A DNA stretch of 64,000 bases from NCBI RefSeq assembly GCF_949628215.1, contig NC_134280.1:9559795-9623794 (forward strand), written 5' to 3'. Shown here one piece after another: positions 51,001 through 60,900 of the stretch. Source of the DNA: Phalacrocorax aristotelis (lineage: Eukaryota > Chordata > Aves > Suliformes > Phalacrocoracidae). Numbering within the stretch: position 1 is the stretch's first letter; each line of letters starts with the position of its first letter. A program made the position numbers and the translations under genes. Under the pieces are notes generated by a model, which saw nothing but the letters and a program-made list of their open reading frames with translations, was not told the origin of the DNA and made no database searches.

Positions 51001-53307
51001 AGAATAAACAGAAAATGTGAAGACGGAAATCTTCCTGTAAAAGACATATTAACCACACCAGCATTTTTGATACCATGCCCTTTTTTGAATTAAAAAATAA
51101 TTCTTGACAGGTTTCCACAAATTTCAAAAGACATTTGTTAATCATTGCCACTTACCTGTGAAGGAATCCACACTTATGTTCTGTGGGTGGTTTGGTTTGT
51201 TTGTTTTTTTTCTTGTCTCTGCTCTGAAAGTGGTTTGTGTTGTATGAACATTCAGGATTACCTAGGAAGCCATTTTTGCATGGCATGAATCTGGAAGAGC
51301 TCTGCTTTTGTAGCTTATTTAATAAGTCATTCATATAGGTCTAGATTCTAACTTTTAGTAGCTTATTTTTGAGGACAGACTGAATGTCTTCATTCAGACT
51401 CATTGAAAAATAAGCAACTCCTGACAAGTATTTGGAAAAAGGAAATAAAGCTTCACATTTCTTTAATTATTAATCTGGAGAATCATGGAGTATCTCAAGA
51501 ATCTAGTTCCTTTAAAACCTACAGTACTTGTCTGTAAGTATATATAAGAAATCCATAGTATTATAGCCTGTCTTGTAGCCCAACACCTTCATTTGAGTCA
51601 AGTATTGTCCTCTGCCTCCAGACATTTCAGTAGGGGTTTTTGAAGTGGATATGAAGGAATTATTTGGTTATATTAAAGCTCAGATCCAAGGAGAGATTTT
51701 GAACTGAGTATCTGTTGTGAGTACTGGATCTGTAGACAGCAAATTACCTTCAGTGCATTAATAGAAAATTCAGTGACAAGGCTGTTCTGAAGTTTTCACG
51801 CAATTTACTGTAACAGCCCTGCCAGCGGCCAGGTACCCACCTCTACATCGGTCAGATCTTTGTCGTCTTTTGCTGGCTGTGTTTGACTGACTTCTAATTA
51901 TAACTCTTCTAACTCTCAAATTGGCAAGAAACCAAAAAGAAATAGATACTGTTTATTTAAAAAAAACCAAACCCTAACATCCTTGCCTTGTTTGCCATGA
52001 GAATCAGCTAGGAAGATGATGTTACTCTGGAGAAAGTGAAAGGTGCCGTTCATTTCTTGCTCTAAGTCAAAACACCTAGTTTGGATGGATCTTTGCCAAA
52101 ATTTCGAAGATATGCAGTGATAAGCTCTCACCTTTATTACAAATACTAAAGCATGCATGGGGAGTGTGACAATATTATTGCTTTTCATGGCACTATCTTT
52201 TATTCTCTTGTGAAGAATATGGCAGAGCCCCTAAAAATATTCTTTGTTTAGTACTGCCCAGTCTCAATTTTAATCACAGTGCTCTTCTGTTACATTGATT
52301 TTACAAAAATACACTAAACCAGGTTTCTGTGATTGCTATTGTTTCTGCCTGTCATTCCCATACTGTAACTGTGATGCAGGAACGTGTCTCAGAAATGGTT
52401 TTGTTCTGGCAGTGGTAGCACTTGCATGGGACAGTAAGAAAGGAGAGTATTGCAGTATATGTAACTTTGGTTAAAAAATACCTGTACACTTTAGAGGAAG
52501 CTGAGATTGCTGCACTATACTAATTCCATATTTGTATTGCCTGTTCTAATCATCTACGTTTTTTTCCCCCCAAAAATGTGGTGAAACTCAAGCAAGTTAT
52601 TACTTTTTCTTCTTGTGCAGTGCAGACATATCCTTACTGATTTAACAAAAAGTGTAAATTAGCCATGAGAAATAAATCAACTGTTGCTATTTGATATTGC
52701 TTGAAATAATACTCCCTAAGGCCTACAGCCTTTGGGCAGTGGGCACCCTTCTATAAATTGCAGTAATACAGTTTATTGCTCTTCTGTATTCTTTATGCTG
52801 CCATGCTGAACAAAGAGCTATATGTAGAGCAGGAACTCCATGCAGAGTAATAAAGTGCCTGTTTCTCTGTTATCCTCTGGTTTTCCTCTCCATCCTGCTT
52901 TATCTCTATTAAATCCACAAATATCAGGTCTAGACACCTTCAGTGTTTCATACGTCCCTTACAGACTGGAACTTTCTAGATATTGCAGCAATAGGAGCTT
53001 TAACTGGGAGTCACAAGGGATTATTTATTCCTACAATCAAAGGTTCATTTGAGTTGTTTCTCGGAGTGCTCAAGCTTTGCTGGAGCAGACCTAGTGTATC
53101 TACTCATTTCTTTGGCTTTCAGTAAAGCAGCACATGGAAAAGCTTGCCAGTAGGAGCATCTTGACTCTTCGTCTACTGAGACTGCAGTTTCCCGCTATAC
53201 TGAGGGCAGCTAGGATGTAATCTCATTGAAAGGAAATAAAGGTCATGTGTGGTGCAGTCATTAAACATAGATGCAAGAGAGCGTTGTGAGAAGAGGGCAT
53301 ATGTGCC

Positions 53308-53871
53308 TGTGGTGGTTTGACCTCTCCAGCAGCTGCGCACCGCAGAGCCGCTTGCTCATTGCCCCCCAGCGGGACTGGGGAGAGAACAGGAAGAGCAAAA
53401 GCAAGAAAACTCATGGGACCAGGTAAAGACAGTTTAAGAACTGAAGGAAAGAAAAACAAAACAAGTGATGCAAAGGCAGTCACTCACCACTTCCCACAAG
53501 TAGACCCATGCTGAGCCTGTCCTGAGCAATGGCCATGTAGAAGACTCCCCCCCTTTCATCCTTTGCCCCCGGTTTGATGGCTGAGTGTGGCACTATATGG
53601 TATGGAGTATCTCTGGCTGGTTTGTTTCAGCTGACCTGGCTGTGTCACCTCCTGGCTTCTGTTCCACCCTCCTCACCCTACCTGTTTTGGGGTTAAAAAA
53701 AAAAAGAAAAACAAACAAAAAGCAGAGAAAGCCTTGATGCCGTGCAATCACTGTTTAGCAGCATCCAAAATGTTGGGTTGTTATCACCCAGTTTTAGCCA
53801 CAAATCCAAAACCCAGCACCATATGGGTTGTGATGGAGAAAGTTAAGTCCATTGCAGCCAGACCCAGTACA
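53308..53871 (-). mobile_element. ERVL-type solo LTR, minus strand
   Basis: This is a 564-bp long terminal repeat of an old avian endogenous retrovirus. Read on the minus strand it begins TGTACTGGGTCTGGCTG, passes CCCATATGGTGCTGGG, contains a CCATACCATATAG promoter-proximal segment and a TTAAACTGTCTTTACC polyadenylation-side segment, and ends GGTCAAACCACCACA. This start, order and end match my recollection of a widespread bird ERVL LTR family; the exact subfamily cannot be named without a library search. No gag, pol or env sequence lies on either side, so it is a solo LTR left by recombination. The 5-base flanks are GTGCC and GTACA, a match at only three of five positions, which suggests age. 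The expected AATAAA-like signal is mutated to CATCAAA. Confidence 0.85.
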
Positions 53872-56800
53872 GTACACTGGTCTGGAAGTCCCCGTCCATG
53901 CACTAATGAACTGGCAGCAGAGGTGAACATAGCAGGATGACCATTCAACACTTCAAAATCTTTCATCTAAAGCAAATGAGATCTGAATCAATACAGAGAG
54001 AAATCACCTGGTTAGTTTGGGGAACATGTTGATGAAACAAATCTCAAAATCTTAAGTGATGGTCTATTTTAACTTACTCTAGTTGAGCCAAAAATGTTTT
54101 AAAGATCTTAATGGTTTTTCCCCACTTCCTTTAATGAGGTTTGCCCTAGGCTGGGTGCTGATGGGCATGCCTGTGCAGCTGAACTATCTTAACACCTAGA
54201 GAAGAAGTGAGCGTTCTGTCCCACCAAGAGGCATTCCCATTTTCCTTAAACTAGTCAAGAGCTGCTACATTATTGTCTGGCTCACATTTCGCCATAAAAC
54301 ATAATAGATAAAAGGGCTTTGAAGTGTTTTATGTAGATAGGGTTGGTCATTAAGGTAAGAAGAGTTTGCAGGGAAAAAACCTGGATTTTTACATTATCTT
54401 GAAGTATGCTGTGGAAATCAATGAATCCTGTAAAACAGCCAAGAAATTCCTGGTAATTTGTTTTCTTCTAGAACTGCCTTTGCTTTTTAATTGAGTGGAG
54501 TGTATGTAAGAAGATGATTTGGTGGCCCATAGTCTTTTTGTAAATGCCTTTTTATAAGCTCTCTGGGGGTGGGTGTGTGTGTGAAAAAATGTAATGTCGT
54601 TAGTGCTGTGAGGTCTTGCATTATTTTTAAGTGAATGGTGATCTTGGCTCTACTGGGTTATTGTAAGTATTATCTTTATATAACATACTGTATAGTGTCC
54701 AATCTCCAAATTTCCTGATCACCTGTCTGGTCTTTTTACCCTAACAAAATGCAGGAGAAAACCTTATCTTTATTTCTGATGAATCATAATATTCCTCTGC
54801 TTTAAATAAAATTCAGTTTTTCAGAAAAGCATGTAACTTAATCATGAAGAGGTTTCTGAAAAACTAGGTTCCTGATCGGAGCCCAGTGATAATGGCCAAA
54901 CAATTTTGTTTGCTACAGTTTTGTTCACAAATATTTACATAAAGAAACGCTGGTTTACTGTTCTCGCAGGACCTTGGAAACTCGTCTAACTTTCTACTAC
55001 CTCAGGTCCCCCAAAACACAGGGGTTGCGGTGTTCCCTTTCCTGCTACTGCCACTCTTTGGTTTATTTACATTTTAATTTATTTATAAGAATGTTGCCTT
55101 GAATCATATTTATCTGTATATATTCAATGATACATGTATGTGTGTACATATATATGTGCACACAAAGGCTTATTGAGGCACATTTGGATTTAAATTACTT
55201 GCTTTATTTGCAAATAACTTCTGTGTAAATCTGAAAGCAAATAGAACAATATTGATGCAAATTTGCAAAACAACCTTTACAAATTTGTTCCATATTTTGA
55301 CAACTCCTGATTTAATATCACTGATCTAAAAAAATGTTTTTGTCAAATCTGTTCTCCAGGACTCCAAAATGGCATAAAATTAAGCATGTGTACAAATACC
55401 TGAACAATGAGAAACTCCAAGAGGCAATTATAGTTCTGGTTTAGCAGTGGTCTTACATTAAAGTTATAGTCCACTGCATAGCTTGGTGTTATACCACTAA
55501 ATATAGGGGCACTGTATTCAATTTAAATTGTAAGATTATGTGGCATAAACCTGAATTTGACTTATGTGACATTACTGCAGTATAGTAACCTTTCCTATTT
55601 TTCTGACCTTCAGTGAAGTGTAATGTTATGTTGTCAGACAGGTCTGCTCATTAATGCCAAAATCAGCTATGTCAGTTTTAAAAGTCATTTGTTATGGGAC
55701 CTTGCAGATATACTGAGAAATAAAAACACATTTAAAAGCCTTTTTTTTTAAAAAAAAAAAAAGCAAATCAGGCAAAAGTATAATTTAGTTTCTGAGCAAT
55801 GAAAAGGGCAAATTCTAGCAAACAACTTTGTTACATCTGTAGAAAGATCTGTAGGTATGCAACATGTACAGCCTATGTTCATTTGTTGTATGCCTTTTTT
55901 TGAGGTATATTATTTTACTTGATTGAGTGATTTTTCTTCAACAGAATAAGAATGGAAGAAATATGTTACTGTCTTGTGACATTTCATTAAAGTTTGGATC
56001 AATAGGAATTTGTGAAAATACCTTTTTGGCTGTAAATGACTGTGCCAGTATTCATATAGACTTCTTCCTTTACATCATAGTCACCTGCAATAAAATCACG
56101 TTTGTGCATGCTGCTTTGCCATCTTTTTCTGTCCTTGTCATTACTTGCTTTAGTGAAATACATTAAGAATTTTCTTTATTTATGGCAAATGAATTGTTGA
56201 TTTCCTCTAGATACTAATGATGCATGGGCTCACTGGAAATGAAATCTTCAAGATACAGAGATAGCTTTTCATATTCAGATGAAAATCTCATTAGCTTCAA
56301 TATGAGACTTGGGTGAGGAAGAGAAGATGTAGCACAGTGTGAATACTGGAGCTGTGGTCTGGTGGGGACATGGGGAACATGGCTGGAGTCACACTGGGGC
56401 AAGCAGTGAGCCTCAGACCCCAAAAAGGGTGTGTGACTCCTCTTGACAGTCGACTGTCGACAGTTGAGATTTGCAGGGGAGGTTGGATGACTGTTGCAAA
56501 AAGACATATTTAATAAAGCAGCTGTTCAGTAACTGTTCTACTTAGGAACTTGCAAAAATCCCTGTAGGTGAATCTGTTGCTTTCATGTACATGCGTACGT
56601 CTGAGTCTCAAGATACTTACTCACATCTTGCCAGGACATTGTTATTCTCCTTAATTCTCCAAGTATTTCTGCTGGACTGGAAAAAGAATACAGTATTTTT
56701 ACTTCTGAAACTTGTTAGAAACAAACAAAAAGACTGTGAACACAGGATGAGAAGGTGCAACAACTTTGAAATACTGAGTCTCAATGAAGTTGCTTCTGAT

Positions 56801-57655
56801 GCTGCAATAACTCTACCTGGCATTATACCTCTTAATAGAAGTGTGTCACATTCAACTCGTCTCCCAAAGGCCAAAGGAATTCCTTTGCCTGCTGTAGCTT
56901 GTCTCTACATCGTGACCATTTTTTATTGTAAATATAAACCAGTCTTGTCATCCTTTGTTATTTTATCCAAGTCTCCCTCTGCCCTAGCTACTCAACAGTC
57001 TTTATGGCAGTATTTGCCATGACCTGCATTTCACGTACTTTTTTCCCTTGCTTTTCTGTGCTGCAAATGTGAATACTATTGTGTTCATAAAAAAAAAAAG
57101 TGGATGGCCACAAATTTTAACTTGTGCATGTGTCATGCTGTTTTGATCAGTTGTGCTGACCCCATTTTCTCCCTGCTTTTGTATTTATTGCCTGTAAAAG
57201 TAATGACCAAAATTCTAAACTCATCTACTGTGATTAGCCCTTGAACAGGGATTTCAGTAGAATGCTTTAGAAGTTAGTCTTTTACTTGTTTGTCTAGTGT
57301 AATAGCTAGCTCATTGTGCTTGAGTAAATGTTACAAGGTACACTGCAAAATGAGTTGGAAGATGTGAAATGCATTCTTAATGCTAGCCATAATACATTAA
57401 ATAGTTTCCATAAATGTTTCTGATCTTTTTTGTGAGTAGTAGGAACTAAGGGTGCTGACAAAGCTGTACCAAAATACCAAAAATTACCAAAATTCAGTTC
57501 GTGAATGGGCACTTGCAGGGCCAGGAAAAATTCTCTCTGCTTAGTACAAAAATGATCAAGGCTGAAAAAAGCACAAAATGTTTTGCAAAGTTAAGAAAAT
57601 ACGTAACCAGTGTGGGTGATTAACACTTCTCAGAATGACTTGTGTGTGTACATTT
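53872..57655. other. Noncoding stretch between two solo LTRs
   Basis: AT-rich unique sequence with no supported exon. It contains an alternating purine/pyrimidine segment near 55,125-55,162 (TATGTGTGTACATATATATG), a T-run joined to a 13-base A-run near 55,741-55,762, and overlapping SalI-type palindromes at 56,445-56,464. The 145-codon frame at 56,585-57,022 has no recognisable domain. Confidence 0.55.
56445..56464. repeat. Two overlapping perfect palindromes
   Basis: GACAGTCGACTGTC (56,445-56,458) and ACTGTCGACAGT (56,453-56,464) are each self-complementary and share six bases, so GTCGAC occurs twice 7 bases apart. The two CpGs are unusual in this CpG-poor neighbourhood. Confidence 0.8.
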
Positions 57656-57661
57656 ATTCTT
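57656..57661. repeat. Left target-site duplication of the solo LTR
   Basis: ATTCTT directly precedes the LTR's TGTAGGGG start and is repeated exactly after the LTR's terminal CA. Six bases is the duplication size typical of alpha- and betaretrovirus-like integrases. Confidence 0.85.
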
Positions 57662-57762
57662 TGTAGGGGAATAGACAGGGATCGGCGACCGGAAGATCAC
57701 GGGCTGTGACGGAAAGATAGACTCTTCCCCATAGGAGTGGCAGGAACAGGAAGCGCAAGAGC

Positions 57763-57769
57763 TATATAA
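57763..57769 (+). promoter_or_regulatory. LTR TATA box
   Basis: TATATAA sits about 30 bases upstream of the expected cap site at the start of R (about 57,793). It is in the right place for an intact retroviral core promoter. Confidence 0.75.
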
Positions 57770-57785
57770 GCGTGTGACGCAGTTA

Positions 57786-57791
57786 AATAAA
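57786..57791 (+). terminator. LTR polyadenylation signal
   Basis: AATAAA lies between the TATA box and the R region. The expected cleavage site is about 15-20 bases further on, near 57,805-57,812. In avian retroviral LTRs the signal sits just upstream of the cap site as it does here. Confidence 0.7.
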
Positions 57792-57912
57792 CGGGCATTT
57801 TGTATCCATCATATTGATGTCTGTGCATCACTGTCCCCAGGGTGGGTAGAGCCCTGTGTCCCGGAGATATGCGGGCCCAAGGTAAGTTCTCCCGTAGAAG
57901 CGTACAGCAACA

Positions 57913-57918
57913 ATTCTT
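57913..57918. repeat. Right target-site duplication of the solo LTR
   Basis: ATTCTT follows the terminal CA of the LTR and matches the left copy at all six positions. Confidence 0.85.
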
Positions 57919-60900
57919 TTAGTTTAGTTTTACTGAGACAGGGTGGGGTTTTGTTTGTTTCATTTGTTTTGGATTGGGCTGGCTTTTTTTCAGTTTGGCT
58001 CTGCAAAAGGAGGGGTTTCTCTTACCAGCGTCGCCCACAGAAATAAAAAAAGGAAGACAGATTGTTCCCATATCCAAATCCCGCACCTGTTTTAAGCAGG
58101 GTAATTGCTAACAAGCTGCTCTCTTTAAAATGCCCGTTATCCGTAGAGCTGATGGAGACGCATGCATTCCTGTGAAGCTGGCATTTTAAAATGACTCCGA
58201 AAAGAAGCGCCAATGTTCTGATGAATAAAGATATTGACCGGGGAAAGTAATTGTATGACCATAATCATTCAGACAAGAACCGGAGCAATAGGATCTTACA
58301 ACACAGTGAATTGTAAAGGGAGCACGAGGGATGAAAATTATAGGTACTTATGCAAATGGATTATAACTATCCTGTGCCACCTTGTGGATCTGTCTTTTAG
58401 TCTCTCCTGCTATCTAGGCCATGGGATTGATTACTCAAAAACAGCTGGGAAGGAATGGATGCAATCATTTCATCACAAATTCTAAATGCTCGCTGTGGTA
58501 ATTTTCCTGCAAATAGTACACTGCAAAATCAAGGCAGGTAGGACCAGCTATATAAAGAACTCTGGAAAGACTGCAGTCTTTTTATTGTACGTATCCTCAG
58601 TCTGTCTTTTAAAACACCTGAGATACAACATGAAACTGTCTTTATATGTTTATCACCTTTTCTTCATGTTTGGGGAATGCAAATGGTAGAGTTTAATGAA
58701 GTAGACGCTGGAGGAGTCATTTAGTGATATTGTCGTGATTACACCTAAGCTACAGAGTGAGACTCATTCTCATTCCTACCGCAAAGCAAATTACATTTGC
58801 TTTTCCTACTAGTGCACTTTGCCCTGAAATTCTTGCCAAAATAAGGGAAGGCTGTGATTCTTCTTAGAGCTTTCCTCTATAGGCTTTGTCCTGGTGACAG
58901 TACAGGAACATTTGGGGGAGAAAAAAAAAAAAAAAGAAAAAGATGAAAGACAGCAACTCATTCAAGGCTTCGGAAGATGCTATGCTGGCAGAAGCTCCTG
59001 CAGCCTGTGGCACCTCTAAACAAGATCCTCCATCTGCCCTTAGTGCCCCAACGCAAAACCAGGCAACCACCAGCCTTTGCCACATCTCAGTGCTGATGGG
59101 TTTTCTGTTTCAAATACCCACAGTCTGGGTGTAGACACCAATGTGCATCTGCACGCTAGTAGGACTGAGCATGTCAACCTGGTGAAGTTCACTCCAGACT
59201 GCAGAAATAATGGCAGAATCCCTGCCTCCGCTTTGAGCTGTACCCAACTGTACACAGCAGAAATAGAACTGGTGGAATCCTTGTTCTTAATTTTTATAGA
59301 TAAATGCATATTTTCTATATTTGGCTCATTGCACCACTTATCAGCTGGGTGGATCGCAGCACAGGCAGGCAGTTCTATGAGAAAAAGCAGTTGAGTTAAA
59401 CGCCAGCTCTCAGGGTTAGCATGTCTCTAAAGGATTGTTTTTCATTTCTTCTCCCAAAGAGGATGCTGCATTTTAACTAACCTGACTCTTCTGGAAAAGC
59501 CTGGCAGAGGCACTCTTTAGTCCCCAGGCTTTAGCCAGTGCACTTCAGTGTGCCTGCTTGCACCAAGCAGCCTCCTACTGCTTCTGTCATTATTTCCATG
59601 GTAGAAATTGTACTGTGGTTTACAGAAATAGTTTTCCAAGAAATGAGGAAAATGTTATTAAGATAATTCAAAAACCTGACTTATTAATGCAGCATGTTAC
59701 AGCAATATTTTCTGACCTTTTGTTGTCTCCTTAGCTGTACGTGCTTGCTAGAAAAATTATGTCTTAAAGGCTTTTTATCCTCATTGATTAACAATAAAAC
59801 TGTGCAACTCAATAAGCTTTAGGAAGTAAGCTGTGACTTTTTTCTGGATATGCTGCTTAAAAGAAAGATTTTAAGTTTATTCAGGTAAAAATATGAAAAT
59901 ATTTGAGTGTTGGTTTTTTTTTTTCTAAAGGTGCTACATCTATTAATTTTAAGTGATTCTTTTTCCCAAATCAATATCCCCAATACTACTTAAAAGGACA
60001 CTCTTAAATTATATGCACTTACAGTGTCAAGGGATAAAAAAAAATATATCTATATGAAATAAATTTAATGGAGACAAGTTCCGTGTTTTTATTTCTATTG
60101 TAATAGGAACTTGGGTTCTGTCTTCTCATTACATTCAGGTGTAACACTTCCATTGTGGAAGTAATTTTGTAGTTGTGTTTTATTTTCAAGATGAAACATC
60201 CACATCAGACTCTGTATTTAATTCAAAAATATAGAACAGCAACTCAGAACTCCTGGATGAGGTTACATGCCATAGACTGTGAAATTCAAAGCTATGTCCT
60301 GCTAGTACTTAAAGATTTTCATCCTTGTAGTGAATCAGTTCATCATCAGTCAGTAACTTGTGTTTGGAGAGGCAGTATATATTTAGAAATCGTCCTAGAG
60401 AAGGAGAGAGAAAAATGCTTCAGCGTATTTGATTTATGTTTGCTTTGTGTATTTGCTGGATATAGTTTTTCACCATTTCCCTCTGAAATACCTCATTTTG
60501 CAGTGTCAAGTGGGATTTAGTGTAGAGGGATGCTGAAGGGTTGAAACGGCTCATGCTCTCCTTTGGCAGCCTCAGTCTGTCATCCCTCTCATGTCCAGTT
60601 TCTGCAGATTTTTCTTCTAGCCTTTGTTTTGGTTACTATTGCAAAATTTTGGTGTCATCACTTAATTACACTGTTTGTATCCTCCGTAATGCCATATAAT
60701 ACCTGTTTTTGTAAAACCAGTCTGAGAGCAAGTTACAATTTTTCTTTTACGGGTCTCTTCAACAGAGATTAAATGGAGACGATCACAAAACAGAAAGTTT
60801 AGGCTCTTAGGCTAGAACCTTCCTTTGGTTACGTATGTTGAGTTCACTGATAGTAGTGATTAAAAGCTCAGGGTAAAATGTGGTCTTCAGCGTTTGGCAG

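Larger units (their letters stand above)
24428..53307. other. Long noncoding stretch without identifiable genes
   Basis: Nearly 29 kb of AT-rich, apparently single-copy DNA with no recognised exon, RNA gene or transposon. Visible items are a G-homopolymer at 24,946-24,963, a perfect 20-bp palindrome at 25,772-25,791, a 178-codon chance-looking ORF at 25,963-26,499, GC-richer pockets near 29,300-29,730 and 33,240-34,040, a 9-bp inverted repeat at 35,961-36,006, and long poly-T runs at 26,626, 31,592, 31,983, 35,572 and 50,505. The block around 48,560-49,150 reads like conserved regulatory DNA, with TAATTA at 48,847 and TAATTAA at 49,017. Old, strongly decayed repeats may be present that cannot be recognised by eye. 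Confidence 0.5.
57662..57912 (+). mobile_element. Solo LTR of an alpharetrovirus-like endogenous retrovirus
   Basis: A 251-bp element beginning TGTAGGGG and ending CAGCAACA, so it has canonical TG...CA ends, flanked by perfect ATTCTT duplications. A TATA box (TATATAA, 57,763-57,769) is followed at 57,786-57,791 by AATAAA and then GGCATTTTGTATCC. The layout of TATA, AATAAA, a very short R region and then an ATTGATGT-containing U5 is that of avian alpharetrovirus/EAV-type LTRs (known family architecture). No primer-binding site or retroviral gene follows, so the internal part has been lost by LTR-LTR recombination. Its CpG content is well above its surroundings and the duplication is unmutated, both pointing to fairly recent insertion. 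U5 also contains a strong 5' splice site, AAG|GTAAGT, at 57,881/57,882. Confidence 0.9.

Noticed and set aside
57774-58046. 90-codon ORF starting inside the solo LTR
   Set aside because: It spans LTR and unique flank with no retroviral protein similarity; the LTR explains the sequence.
58921-58940. Poly-A run as the tail of a processed pseudogene
   Set aside because: No gene-like or retroposon sequence precedes it on the + strand and no flanking duplication was seen.
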